DNA of 64,000 nucleotides from Hyphomonadaceae bacterium (GCA_022844475.1 JALHLR010000011.1:17577-81576), one strand, 5' to 3'; counted from the first letter of the stretch, positions 26,433 through 35,196 are shown. A program made the numbers and translations. Notes: a model not told the origin generated them from the letters alone.

Positions 26433-27946
26433 ACGATCTCACAACCGGGCGCGACGCGCTGCACAGGCTGGACTCGCTGACGGCTGGCGCGCGCGAGGAA
26501 TTCGACGCGGCTGCGCGCGGGGCGGAGTCGCATGCGCGGCGGCGCGCGGATCTGGCGCGGCTTAAGGCCGAGAGTTATCGCCAGCTGGCGGCGATGCGGC
26601 TCGACGTGATCAAGGTGGAGGCGACGGACTCCCTTTCTGCTGCGGAGAAAGAGGCAGCGCGGCTTCTGACGGAGCATGAGGTTTTCACGGCGCGGATCGA
26701 TGGCGAGGTTGCGGCGGCGGAAGCCAAGCTGAAGGACGCCGAGGCTATGCGGCGCGCGGGCGAGGTCGAGGTCGATGCGGCGCTGAATGCCTATGAGACG
26801 CTGGTAACGGAGACCGAGGCGGCGGTGCAGGCCGATCCCGGCTATGTCGCGCTGAAGGATGCGTTCGAGCAGGCGCGGGCAGTGTCTGTGCGGGCCGAGC
26901 AGAAGCTGGAGCTGGCGAAGACGGATCGCGACGAGAAGCGGAAGCCGTATGAGGCCGATCCTCTGTTCTCGTATCTGTGGGAGCGGAAATTCCGCACGCC
27001 AGAATACGACAAGGGCAGCATGTCGCGGGCGCTGGACAACTGGGTCGCGCGGCTGTGCGGGTATGACCAGGCGTATCTGAACTATGCGCGGCTGATCGAG
27101 CTGCCGGATCGCATCGCCGAGCACATGGCGAACATGCGGCTCGAGGAGGCCGAGGCGCAGGCGGCGATCGAACGGTTCGAGGCTCAGGCGCTGGAGGCAC
27201 GCGGGGCGGGCAAGCTGTCGGCGGAGTTATCGGCGGCGAAGGACAAGCTGAAGGCGCTGGATGCTACGCTGACCGAAGCGGAGGCGCGGCACGCGGACCT
27301 GCGCCGTCAGCAGGAGCAGGCGGCGAGTGGCGATGCCGGACCGCAGGAAAAGGCAAGGTGCGTGCTGGAAGAGGGGCTGGCGCAGGCGAGCTTCCCGGAT
27401 CTCAAGGTTCTGGCGGCGGAGACAACGACGACGGACGATGATCGCGTGGTCGAGGCGCTGATCAAGCTGCGCACGGAAGAACTCCAGATGGAGGTGAACT
27501 GGCGCGGCGTCGAGGCGTTGCCGGCGCGGCGGCGTGCGGGGGCCGAGACGCTGGAGCAGGTGCGGCGGCGGTTCAAGGAGGCGGGGCTGGACAGCCCGTA
27601 CGTCATGCTGTTGCGGCCAGCCTTCGAGGCGGCGATCGAGGCGTATGGCAAGGGGCCGTCGCCGGATGGCGAGGCGCTGTGGCGCGCGATCAAGGCGACA
27701 GTGCGACAGGCGCCGCGCAGCGACGATGACTATTTCGGCGGGCCACGTCGCGGGCGCAATGTCGGTGGCGATGTCATCGCGGGCGTCATCCTCGGCGAAG
27801 TGATCAAGGCGGCGACGCGTGGCAGCCGGTGGGGCGGCGGAGGCTGGGGCGGCGGCGGATCTGGCGGCGGCGGCTCGCGCGGCGGCGGCTTCAGGACCGG
27901 CGGCAGGATGGGCGGCGGTGGGTTCAAGACGGGCGGGCGGTTTTAG
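26426..27946 (+). CDS. Coiled-coil protein with glycine-rich C-terminal tail; third gene of the operon
   Basis: 506 residues. Residues 1-165 and 235-300 are charged, alanine-rich coiled-coil; between them is a conserved-looking block (ADPLFSYLWERKFRTPEY, then LDNWVARLCGYDQAYLNY) with many aromatic residues. A second globular part follows to about 450. The last 50 residues are a low-complexity tail of glycine runs with arginine, tryptophan and phenylalanine (GGGGWGGGGSGGGGSRG). The start overlaps the preceding gene by 7 bases. No family recognised. Tails of this kind occur on some TPM/YgcG-type envelope proteins, but no such domain was seen here. Confidence 0.75.
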   Translation: MVDDLTTGRDALHRLDSLTAGAREEFDAAARGAESHARRRADLARLKAESYRQLAAMRLDVIKVEATDSLSAAEKEAARLLTEHEVFTARIDGEVAAAEAKLKDAEAMRRAGEVEVDAALNAYETLVTETEAAVQADPGYVALKDAFEQARAVSVRAEQKLELAKTDRDEKRKPYEADPLFSYLWERKFRTPEYDKGSMSRALDNWVARLCGYDQAYLNYARLIELPDRIAEHMANMRLEEAEAQAAIERFEAQALEARGAGKLSAELSAAKDKLKALDATLTEAEARHADLRRQQEQAASGDAGPQEKARCVLEEGLAQASFPDLKVLAAETTTTDDDRVVEALIKLRTEELQMEVNWRGVEALPARRRAGAETLEQVRRRFKEAGLDSPYVMLLRPAFEAAIEAYGKGPSPDGEALWRAIKATVRQAPRSDDDYFGGPRRGRNVGGDVIAGVILGEVIKAATRGSRWGGGGWGGGGSGGGGSRGGGFRTGGRMGGGGFKTGGRF

Positions 27947-29053
27947 GTGACCGCGCGTGTCGAGCGGCTGGCGTGGAGTGACGTGCTGCTTGATCCGATC
28001 CACCTGGGCGGCGCGACGCTGCAGCTGACGCTTGGGCTTGGTTCGGGATTGTCGCGTCGTACGAGCGATGGCGCGCTGTTCGCGATCACCGACCGTGGGC
28101 CCAATCTTTTTCCATCACAGGCCGTCAACGACTACGGCCTGGGGCGGCTTGCGCCGTTGCGCGCCATCCCGGGCGCCAAGATCATGCCGATACCGCACGC
28201 CGGGCCCGAGATTGTCCAGCTGCGCGTGACCGACGACGCTGTCCACGTTTTGCGGCGCATTCCGCTCGTCACGCTCAGCGGCGCACGGCTGAGCGGCGTT
28301 GCCTTGCCCGGCGGCGCGATGGAGCCGATCTTCGACATCGCAGGCACCCGACTCGCGCCTGACACGCTGGGCGCCGACAGCGAGGCGCTCGCGGCGATGC
28401 CAGACGGGTCGTTCCTCGTCGCGGAAGAGTATGGACCTTCGATACTCGTGGTGAGCAGCGATGGTGTGGTGTCTGAGCGCTGGGTAGCGGCGGGGCGCGA
28501 AGTGGCGCTTTCGCATCCCGACCTGCCAGCGCGTGGCGTGCTGCCAGCGCGGTGCGCACGACGCAGACCGAACCGGGGTTGTGAGGCGCTGTGCGCATCG
28601 CCCGACGGCAGTTGGCTGTATCTCGGATTCCAGAGCGCGTTGGCGGGCGAGGCAGAGACTGGCGTGCCAATCTGGAAGCTGGATGCTGGCAATGGCGCGC
28701 TGGTCGCGGAGTGGCTCTATCCGTTCGACGCCTCCTCGAGTTTCAGGCGCGATGCGGCGCGGCGGGCTGTCGGACCTGGCGATCTCAAGATCTGCGAGTT
28801 TGCCTGGGCGGGCGAGGATACGCTGGTCGTGCTTGAGCGCATTGCGCATACGACGAAGATCTATCGCGTTGAGCTTTCGCGGTTGCCGGAGAAGACGCTG
28901 CTGCTTTCCAGCGATGAGCATCCCGAGGTAGGGCCGGACATGGAGGGCATGGCGCTGCTGTCGCAGTCGGAGATACTCTTGGTGTCAGACAGTGATTTTG
29001 GCGTTGAGGGTGCGGGCACCGAGTTCTGGCGGATTACGCTGGGTGCGCCCTAA
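27947..29053 (+). CDS. Esterase-like/phytase-like beta-propeller protein
   Basis: 368 residues resembling the 'esterase-like activity of phytase' family: an N-terminal GLGSGLSRRTSDGALFAITDRGPN block, then EALAAMPDGSFLVAEEYGPSI in the middle and DLKICEFAWAGEDTLVVLER near the C-terminus. These are propeller proteins often found in phosphate-scavenging regions. Most relatives are exported, but no signal peptide is visible here. Translation starts at GTG directly after the stop of the coiled-coil gene, so it may be the last gene of that operon. Its end overlaps the convergent PhoD gene by 4 bases. Confidence 0.75.
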   Translation: MTARVERLAWSDVLLDPIHLGGATLQLTLGLGSGLSRRTSDGALFAITDRGPNLFPSQAVNDYGLGRLAPLRAIPGAKIMPIPHAGPEIVQLRVTDDAVHVLRRIPLVTLSGARLSGVALPGGAMEPIFDIAGTRLAPDTLGADSEALAAMPDGSFLVAEEYGPSILVVSSDGVVSERWVAAGREVALSHPDLPARGVLPARCARRRPNRGCEALCASPDGSWLYLGFQSALAGEAETGVPIWKLDAGNGALVAEWLYPFDASSSFRRDAARRAVGPGDLKICEFAWAGEDTLVVLERIAHTTKIYRVELSRLPEKTLLLSSDEHPEVGPDMEGMALLSQSEILLVSDSDFGVEGAGTEFWRITLGAP

Positions 29054-30669
29054 ACATCCAGCCGACGTGCTCCGTGCGCGACGCTGAGCTTTCTGCGCCC
29101 GGTCTCCACTGCATTGCGCCCGCCCGCCGCGGGAACGAAGACGTACTCCGTATCGATGCGGTCCTTGCGGATGTCGAGGGTCACGTAGCCGCGCTGGCTG
29201 GTGTCCATCCATTTGAGGTTGGGGTTGGTTGCGATGAAGTCCGCAGCGAGGCGGGCGGCGTCGCCGTTGAAGCGGCGTTCGAAGCCGTAGGACGAGACGC
29301 TCTGGCCGGCGAACTCGACGCCGATGGGGCCTGTCTTGTCGGCGAGGTCGAAGGCCCAGGCGTTGTGGCTGTCGCCGGTGAGCGTGACGAGATTGGCGCC
29401 GGTGGTGCGGGCGGCGTCGTAGAGGCGCTGGCGCGCAGCGGGGTAGCCGTCCCATTTGTCGAGTGAGTAGGGCAGGCCCGCGTCGAGCGCGGCAGCGCGG
29501 CGCCCGAGTTCAGCCATCAGATCCGTCGGGGCGGCGCCCTTGAACCAGGCGGTGTTGGGACGCGGGAAGAGGAGCGCGCCCATGATCACCTGCTGGATGA
29601 GCAGTTGCCACTTCTGGCCTGATGCCGCGGATGTGCGCATGCCGCTGGCGAGCCATGCCTCCTGCTGGCTGTCCATCATCGCGCGCGCGGGGTCGGCGAG
29701 CGGGCCGGCGCCGAAGGCGTCGAGCGCCTGTCGCGTCGCGCCCTTGTCGAAGATCGCGTCGAGATCGTTGTCGAGTTGCTGCGAGCGGCCGAGGAGGCGG
29801 GTTTCGAGGCGGAAGAGCGTGGCGAGATTGCCGATGCGGTGGCTGCCATACCAGTCGCCGCGCACGGGCATCCATTCTCGCCAGACGCGCATGCCGGCGG
29901 CGCGACGGGCGGTCCATGGTCCTTCTGTGGCGGGGTCGTGTGCGCTGGCGCCATCGCGCCAGCTGTTGTTGGCGGTCTCGTGATCGTCCCACACGGCGAT
30001 CATGGGCAGGCGGCGGTGAAGCTCGGCAAGATCCGGGTCGAGGCGGTAGGAAGCGTAGCGCTGACGATAGTCGGCGCGGGTGATTATCTCGTGCAGTGGG
30101 GCGAGCGCGCGCTGGGCAGCGATGCCGGGTTGTGCGTCGGCGCGTGTGAGGGGGGATTCGTAGATATAGTCGCCGGTGTGGATGGCGAGATCAATGTCGT
30201 CGCGCGCTGCGGCGTGTGCGTAGGCATTGAACCAGCCGGATGTGCCGTTGGCGCAGGAGAAGACGGCGATGCGGAAGCTTTCGGTGTCGCCGTCGGGCAG
30301 CGTTCGCGTGCGGCCTACGTCGGAGGCCTGCCCGTCAGGGGCGATGAATCGGAAATGATACCAGCGGCCGGGCGCGAGACCTTCCGCGATCACGCGGGCG
30401 CAGCAGTCCGTTGCGGGGGATGCTTCGGCCTCGCCAGTGAGCGCAATGCGCTGGAAGGCGGGGTCGTCGGCAATCTCGAGGCGAAGGCGGACGGGCGATG
30501 CGGCGAGATAGCGCGTCCAGAGGACGATGCTGGTCTGCGAGGGCTCGCCGGATGCGACGCCGTGGGTGAAGCCGCTGGTCGCCTGCGCGAACGCGCGGCC
30601 GGGAAGGGCCAGGGCCAGCGCTCCGGCGCTTGCAGCAAGCAGACGGCGGCGATCAACGATATAGGCCAT
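29050..30669 (-). CDS. phoD: Alkaline phosphatase D (PhoD family)
   Basis: A 539-residue phosphodiesterase/alkaline phosphatase of the PhoD family. The N-terminus is a Tat signal (VDRRRLLAASAGALALALPG), so the protein folds and loads metal before export. An immunoglobulin-like N-terminal domain with GVASGEPSQTSIVLWTR is followed by the metallophosphatase core: FSCANG, LAIHTGDYIYE, VWDDHETANNSW, and TLTGDSHNAWAFDL, which bind the Fe/Ca cluster. It probably releases phosphate from organic esters in the periplasm, in keeping with the phytase-like neighbour. Confidence 0.92.
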   Translation of the reverse strand: MAYIVDRRRLLAASAGALALALPGRAFAQATSGFTHGVASGEPSQTSIVLWTRYLAASPVRLRLEIADDPAFQRIALTGEAEASPATDCCARVIAEGLAPGRWYHFRFIAPDGQASDVGRTRTLPDGDTESFRIAVFSCANGTSGWFNAYAHAAARDDIDLAIHTGDYIYESPLTRADAQPGIAAQRALAPLHEIITRADYRQRYASYRLDPDLAELHRRLPMIAVWDDHETANNSWRDGASAHDPATEGPWTARRAAGMRVWREWMPVRGDWYGSHRIGNLATLFRLETRLLGRSQQLDNDLDAIFDKGATRQALDAFGAGPLADPARAMMDSQQEAWLASGMRTSAASGQKWQLLIQQVIMGALLFPRPNTAWFKGAAPTDLMAELGRRAAALDAGLPYSLDKWDGYPAARQRLYDAARTTGANLVTLTGDSHNAWAFDLADKTGPIGVEFAGQSVSSYGFERRFNGDAARLAADFIATNPNLKWMDTSQRGYVTLDIRKDRIDTEYVFVPAAGGRNAVETGRRKLSVAHGARRLDV

Positions 30670-30723
30670 GGGCGAACTCCGCGACGCGCACGCGTTCTAT
30701 GGCGCATCGATGACGGTTTGGCG

Positions 30724-31236
30724 TCAGCCCGGCGGACGGAGGTAGTCGCGCTTGCCAAGGGTGACGCCGTTGTGGCGGAGGATGTTGTAGGCGGTGGCGG
30801 CGTGGAAATAGAGGTTGGGGAAGACGAAGGACTGCAGGTAGGTGGTGCAGGTCATCGGCATTTCCTGTCCGCCCCCTACCGGGATGTTGATGATCGTCGT
30901 GCAGCGACCGTCGATGGCATCGGATGAAGCCGCCTGGACATAGGCATTGGCCTTCTGCGTGCGGTCGATCAGCTGGGCGAACGATGTCTCGACATCGGGG
31001 AAGGACGGAAGATCCGTGCCGGCGAGGCGCGCGGCGCCACGCGTCATGGTGTCGGTTGTGATCTGCACCTGACGCGTCAGGGGAAACATGTCCGGAAACA
31101 GACGGTAGTTGAGCAGCACTTCTTCCGGGATCTTCAGCGCCGCGGCGTGGTCCGCGCCCTTCTTGAGGATGGCGCAGAGCGAGCCCAGCGTCTGCGCGCT
31201 GGCATCCTTGATCAGGGTCGAGATCAGAACAGTCAT
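30724..31236 (-). CDS. DUF1993 family protein, second copy
   Basis: A 170-residue DUF1993 protein. LLNYRLFPDMFPLTRQVQI, the FPDVETSFAQL block and the C-terminal FVFPNLYFHAATAYNILRHN block followed by KRDYLRP are the family signature. It keeps the FPN-x-x-FH motif better than the copy at 2458-2964. ATG 31236 is chosen since 34 upstream in-frame codons have no family match. It lies 54 bp upstream of phoD on the same strand. Function unknown; DinB-like helical bundle predicted from the family. Confidence 0.88.
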   Translation of the reverse strand: MTVLISTLIKDASAQTLGSLCAILKKGADHAAALKIPEEVLLNYRLFPDMFPLTRQVQITTDTMTRGAARLAGTDLPSFPDVETSFAQLIDRTQKANAYVQAASSDAIDGRCTTIINIPVGGGQEMPMTCTTYLQSFVFPNLYFHAATAYNILRHNGVTLGKRDYLRPPG

Positions 31237-31362
31237 GGCGGGCCTCGTCTGGCGTGGAAGGTTCTCATAGCGCGCAAGGGCGCCGCATGCACCGGTAATT
31301 TTCGGGCGACACGGTTGCGCCATGTACCTCCGGATCATAACGACGCTTCAGGGGAGGCTGGC

Positions 31363-31932
31363 GTGAAGCTGCGGCTGAGACTTCTGGCGTGGTGCCATAT
31401 CGTGTTCGGGGGCGTCGGCCTCGGCGCACTGACGGCCCTTGTGCTGGCCTACGGAGGGGCCCGCGACCCGGCCTATGACGATGAGTTCGCATTCTTCGGC
31501 GGTGCGCTGGGCCTGTTTTCAATCGTATACTTCCTGCCGTCCTTCGTCGGCGGGATCGGGATACTTAGGCGTATTCCGTGGGCACGGTGGATCCTCTGGA
31601 TCGAGGCGGGCATGCTGGCGCTGGCCATGCCTGTCGGCACGGTGCTGGCCGGGTTGAGCCTCTGGGCGTTGATCACCACACGCCAGGACACCGTGGATGG
31701 CGGGATGGCGGCTTTCGAGGCGTTGGTTCAGCGCGCGGTGCGGCCGCTTGTGCTGGCGCTGATCGCGATGTTCATCCTCGGGATGATCGTCGGGGCCGGT
31801 TATCTTCTTCGCGATGTGATCGATCCGCCGCGCGAGCAGGTGCTGACGCCGCTGCCGAGCGGCGTCCCGGATCCGATGCCGGAGCGGCCGGAGTTCAGGA
31901 TGCCTGATTTGCCGCGCGCACCGGGACAGTGA
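31363..31932 (+). CDS. Hypothetical membrane protein
   Basis: A 189-residue protein with about four hydrophobic helices, first around HIVFGGVGLGALTALVLAYG, last around LALIAMFILGMIVGAGYLL, then a proline-rich C-terminal tail. GTG 31363 is chosen because GGGGAGG lies 6 bases upstream and no ATG fits. Not recognised as a named family. The 3' end overlaps the convergent cyclophilin gene by 38 bases. Confidence 0.7.
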   Translation: MKLRLRLLAWCHIVFGGVGLGALTALVLAYGGARDPAYDDEFAFFGGALGLFSIVYFLPSFVGGIGILRRIPWARWILWIEAGMLALAMPVGTVLAGLSLWALITTRQDTVDGGMAAFEALVQRAVRPLVLALIAMFILGMIVGAGYLLRDVIDPPREQVLTPLPSGVPDPMPERPEFRMPDLPRAPGQ

Positions 31933-32818
31933 TGTTGCAAAGGCCGATGCGGCCGACGGGCTGCTTGTAGAAGTCGTCCTTCCGCCAGCGGCGTGAATTC
32001 ACCAGCGTGGCGAAGGATGCACTATCGGTGCGCATGACTTCGAGATCTGTGCGCTCGCTGGCCGGAACGTCGGCGGCGACCTTGATGTCGGCATAGCGGC
32101 GGTATTCGGCGGGGGTCTTGTAGAAACCGGCGTCGCCTGTGCCACGCGGGAAGGCGGACATGATCTCCATCCCCTGAACGACGCGGCCGAGCATGGTGAG
32201 CTGGCGGTCGAGATTGCGCGGGCTGTGGCCAATGATGACGTAGAGCTCCGTGCCGCCGCCTGAGTTTTCGTCGTTCTCGCGGCCGACGCCGACCATGCCG
32301 TAGCAGTGTGTGAGCCAGACGCTGGCCGCGTCACGCGCAGCGGTCATGCCGTTGATGAAGCCGATTTCGTCGGCGTAGGTGTCGGGGTCGGGCAGGATGT
32401 CGAAGCTCGCGATGGCGGCGCGGGGCAAGGTGAACTCGGCGTTGAGCTTCTCCACGCCGACCTTGGCTGGGCGCGCGGGATCAGCGGCCTGCGCCCACTG
32501 GGTGACGAAATTGTCCTGCACGCGCGTGACTGCGCCATTGGTGAAGAAGCCTTCGCGCGACAGCGCTTTCACGTTGGCGACGTGGTCAGGCGCGAACTGC
32601 GGCGCCATCTCGATGACGACGCGGCCTTCCGGAAAATCCATGTAGAGCGTGTTCTCTGGATCGAGCGCACGCCATTCGGCCGGCTTCGAGGCGGCGATCA
32701 CGTCTGATGGCGACGGCGTGTTGCCTTCCGGGGGCGGAGGAATGGCGCCGGCGGTGGAAGCCGGCGGCAATTGGCAGGCGGCAAGCGCAAGCGCAGCAAG
32801 GGCGATAAGGCTTCTCAT
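31895..32818 (-). CDS. Cyclophilin-type peptidyl-prolyl isomerase, lipoprotein
   Basis: 307 residues. Lipobox LAAC (C15) marks an envelope lipoprotein. The cyclophilin fold is shown by [28 protein letters not shown], then [30 protein letters not shown] and [12 protein letters not shown]. The domain carries insertions compared with the 160-residue minimal form, and the FxxQxG catalytic stretch is changed to N-F-V-T-Q-W. Predicted role is folding of periplasmic or outer membrane proteins. Confidence 0.85.
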   Translation of the reverse strand: MRSLIALAALALAACQLPPASTAGAIPPPPEGNTPSPSDVIAASKPAEWRALDPENTLYMDFPEGRVVIEMAPQFAPDHVANVKALSREGFFTNGAVTRVQDNFVTQWAQAADPARPAKVGVEKLNAEFTLPRAAIASFDILPDPDTYADEIGFINGMTAARDAASVWLTHCYGMVGVGRENDENSGGGTELYVIIGHSPRNLDRQLTMLGRVVQGMEIMSAFPRGTGDAGFYKTPAEYRRYADIKVAADVPASERTDLEVMRTDSASFATLVNSRRWRKDDFYKQPVGRIGLCNITVPVRAANQAS

Positions 32819-32935
32819 AATCCCTCCACATCCGAAGCGGGAGGATGCGACGGCGCGGGGGGAAGCTCAATCGCGAAAACGAAAGGCGCCGCTCGTACGA
32901 GCGGCGGCTGACGAAATCTGCTTTGGATGGATAGA

Positions 32936-33292
32936 CTAGCCGCGGACCTCGCCATTTTCCCAGTAGGTGCGGCCAGAGTTGCGGTCCACGTAGTAATACC
33001 TGCGGTTGTTCTGATCGTAGACGAGGTCGGAGCGGGAGGCGACCTGCTTGCCGCCGACAAAACACCCACCCTGTTCCTGGCAGCCGGTGTAGTAGCCGAC
33101 AGCAGCGCCGAGCGCGCCGCCGATCAGGGCGCCGGAAACGTCGTCATCGGAAACCGCAGCGCCTGCGAGTGCACCAAGCCCGCCGCCGATTACAGCGTTG
33201 CGCTGGGAAGGGTCCAGGTCGTCCATCGATGAGCATGCCGCCAGCGAGAGGCTGGAGATCGCGGCGCAGAAGGCGGTTTTGATGGCGGACAT
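32936..33292 (-). CDS. Glycine-zipper lipoprotein (YMGG-like)
   Basis: A 118-residue lipoprotein with lipobox SLAAC (C20). Residues 33-70 form a glycine zipper (VIGGGLGALAGAAVSDDD, then GALIGGALGAAVGYYTG), a membrane-inserting motif seen in stress-induced envelope proteins. The C-terminus is tyrosine-rich (RRYYYVDRNSGRTYW). The ATG is preceded by GAGAGGA. Role in the outer membrane inferred only. Confidence 0.8.
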   Translation of the reverse strand: MSAIKTAFCAAISSLSLAACSSMDDLDPSQRNAVIGGGLGALAGAAVSDDDVSGALIGGALGAAVGYYTGCQEQGGCFVGGKQVASRSDLVYDQNNRRYYYVDRNSGRTYWENGEVRG

Positions 33293-33321
33293 GGAAAGGT
33301 CCTCTCGAAGGCCCATTGCTC

Positions 33322-33796
33322 TCAGGCCGATTGCTGTATGTGAGGTGTAAACGGGGCTTGCTCGCAGCGGTTCCGCAGATCGGCGGAGTGTTGCGATGCA
33401 ACCTGTCGCTCGATGCCGAACACACACGAACTGCGGAAAGCGTGGAACGATCCTGTGCGGACGACAAGCCGCTCGAGGCCACGGAAGCAGTGCAGTGAGC
33501 GCCAGTGTTGCGACGCGGCGGCGACGTCTGCGGGCGCGCGGTTGGAGTTGAAGGTCTGCACGAGGACGTCGAGCCAGTGACGAAAGGTAGCGAGCCTTTC
33601 GGGCAGCACGCCGAGGATGGCGCCCATGCAGGCGACGGGGACAGCTCGGCCAGCTTCCCAATCAGGTCGAATTCAGAGCGGCCGTGGAGCCGGTCCAGTG
33701 CAGTTCGGTGAGGCGCGGGCAGGGGGCGCGCCGCGCGTCCGGGCTGGCGGTGGTGAGCTCGGGGACGAGAAACGGACTTGAACCGCTGTCGGACAT
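33322..33796 (-). pseudogene. Possible decayed gene (two frame-shifted fragments)
   Basis: A start codon at 33796 has a good GGAGG ribosome site, but the frame closes after 44 codons at 33662 (MSDSGSSPFLVPELTT at the start, TELHWTGSTAALNST at the end). Shortly downstream another frame is open to 33322 for about 100 codons (MGAILGVLPERLATFRHWLD, later SQHWRSLHCFRGLERLVV) with protein-like composition. One frameshift near 33665 would join them. The fragments match no family I recognise, so this may also be two short genes or non-coding sequence. Confidence 0.3.
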
Positions 33797-33869
33797 CAGG
33801 CCCTCCCCGCTTTCGGGCAACCGAGGGTGCAGACAACCCAAGATGGTCCTACTGGGCGGTCAGGGTGCG

Positions 33870-33905
33870 ACAAGGAAAGCCCGGCCGCGCAGGGCGTGGC
33901 CGGGC
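33870..33905 (-). terminator. Intrinsic terminator of phoH
   Basis: On the minus strand the stem GCCCGGCC / GGCCGGGC (plus-strand arms 33879-33886 and 33898-33905), loop of 11, is followed by TTTCCTTGTC. It begins about 26 bases after the phoH stop. Confidence 0.75.
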
Positions 33906-33931
33906 CTGGCCTTGTCCAGAGCAGGTGCCGC

Positions 33932-34759
33932 CTACAGAACGTCCAGCATCTGCGCCACGAGGGGGTGGCGGACGACGTCAGTCTGGGAGAGGCGGACGAC
34001 GCCGATGTCGCCGCTCATGCTTTCGATGCGGTCGGCGATGGTGGCGAGGCCTGACAGCTCGGGAAGCAGGTCGGACTGGGCAGGATCGCCGGTGACGACC
34101 ATCTTCGAGTTCCAGCCGAGACGGGTGAGGATCATCTTGAGCTGCACGTAGGTGCAGTTCTGCGCTTCATCCACCACGATGAAGGCATTGTTGAGCGTGC
34201 GGCCGCGCATGAATCCGACCGAGGCAATCTCGATCTGGCCTTCGGCGATCATTGCCTTCACCTGCTTGGCCGACATGCGGTCCTGCAATGCGTCGTAGAG
34301 CGGGCGCAGGTAGGGCGCGAGTTTCTCTTCCATATCGCCGGGTAGGAAGCCAATGTTCTCGCCCGCGTCGACGGCAGGGCGGCAGAGCACGATGCGGCCC
34401 ACCTTGCCGGCGCGCAGGGCTTCGACGGCCTTGGCGATGGCGAGGTAGGTCTTGCCGGTGCCGGCGGGGCCGAGGGCGAGGACGAGGTTGGCGCGGTCGA
34501 TGGATTCCATCAGGCGCGCCTGGCCTTCTGTCTTGGGAGCCACATTCTTGACGTAGGACTGGTCGCGTTGGGGCTCGCGCTGCTGGTAGGTCTGGTCGTT
34601 GGCGGCCTGCTGGGTCCGTTTCCGCTTTCTGGGGTGGCGCTCGTCGTGCGCCAGCGGGTCCCAGCCACCTTCGATCACGCTGAGCTGAACACCGGCATCA
34701 CGGTCACGGCGGCCCTGGAATTCGGCGCGGACGCGGCGGACAGCAGAACGTTTACCCAT
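33932..34759 (-). CDS. phoH: PhoH-family ATPase
   Basis: A 275-residue P-loop protein of the PhoH family. The Walker A loop is GPAGTGKTYLA, Walker B is AFIVVDEAQN, and LCRPAVDAGENIGFLPGD with FMRGRTLNNAF are family blocks. PhoH proteins bind ATP and RNA and are linked to RNA metabolism. The first 60 residues are basic and glutamine-rich. ATG 34759 is chosen because GAGGAG precedes it; an in-frame extension of 60 codons upstream runs through a terminator hairpin and is rejected. The core of the family is complete. Confidence 0.9.
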   Translation of the reverse strand: MGKRSAVRRVRAEFQGRRDRDAGVQLSVIEGGWDPLAHDERHPRKRKRTQQAANDQTYQQREPQRDQSYVKNVAPKTEGQARLMESIDRANLVLALGPAGTGKTYLAIAKAVEALRAGKVGRIVLCRPAVDAGENIGFLPGDMEEKLAPYLRPLYDALQDRMSAKQVKAMIAEGQIEIASVGFMRGRTLNNAFIVVDEAQNCTYVQLKMILTRLGWNSKMVVTGDPAQSDLLPELSGLATIADRIESMSGDIGVVRLSQTDVVRHPLVAQMLDVL

Positions 34760-35196
34760 GCTGGTACTCCTCTGGCGGCGAAAGAGCCCGGGCCGAGATT
34801 TGAGACGCGGGCGGAAAGACAAAAACGCCGCGAGCCTGAGGGGCGCCGCGGCGTTTGCGTGAAATGGATGAGGATGAAAGTTCTGGAAGCGGCGGCGGCC
34901 GCGTTTCGCAGCCTGCTGCATCGCAGGTGGATGGTGCAACCGTGCGCGGTCGACTCAATCCTGTTCCCCGTGTGTCGAAGCGCCATCCAGTCGGGCAGGC
35001 CACTTCGAATCAGCTTCCTATGAGTAGACTATTTCGCGATTAACGGAACTATAAAGGGTCAGCTCCGTGCAGGCGTGTTTGAAGCACACTTCTGCCGGTG
35101 TTTGTTGCAGACTGATGACACCGGCGCCGCGTTTCGAGTCGTCCGGAGTCGCAAGGACGTTGTGGCGCGCGAGCGACGGCAGGGAAGGACAGGCAG
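34760..35196. other. Intergenic region upstream of phoH and the gamma-carbonic anhydrase gene
   Basis: A 437-base interval between divergent genes. It contains a strong terminator-type hairpin on the minus strand (34815-34856) with no obvious gene in front of it. A weak minus-strand promoter candidate lies near 35050 (CTTTATAGTT). A small RNA or a long phoH leader is possible. Confidence 0.5.
34815..34856 (-). terminator. Strong terminator-like hairpin in the phoH leader region
   Basis: Perfect 10-bp stem AAACGCCGCG (minus strand, from 34856) with CGCGGCGTTT (to 34823), loop of 14, followed on the minus strand by TTTTTGTCTTT. It lies 64 bases upstream of the phoH start codon. It would end a short minus-strand transcript or attenuate phoH. 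In the plus direction it lacks a T-run. Confidence 0.65.

Larger units (their letters stand above)
33293..33931. other. Long region without a confident gene
   Basis: About 640 bases between the glycine-zipper gene and the end of phoH. On the minus strand it carries fragments that look like a decayed gene (33322-33796, listed separately) and the phoH terminator. No tRNA is present, although a T-loop-like string occurs at about 33770. Confidence 0.5.

Noticed and set aside
33760..33790. T-loop-like string GGTTCAAGTCC on the minus strand, possible tRNA
   Set aside because: No matching acceptor or anticodon stem could be built around it; it lies in a coding-like frame beginning MSDSGSSPF.
34760..34939. 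60-codon N-terminal extension of PhoH
   Set aside because: It runs through a strong terminator hairpin and lacks family similarity; GAGGAG supports the ATG at 34759.
35045..35069. GGAAC-N16-CGTG, possible EcfG promoter upstream of the carbonic anhydrase gene
   Set aside because: Only a partial match, 130 bases from the gene, and several such matches are expected by chance in 64 kb.
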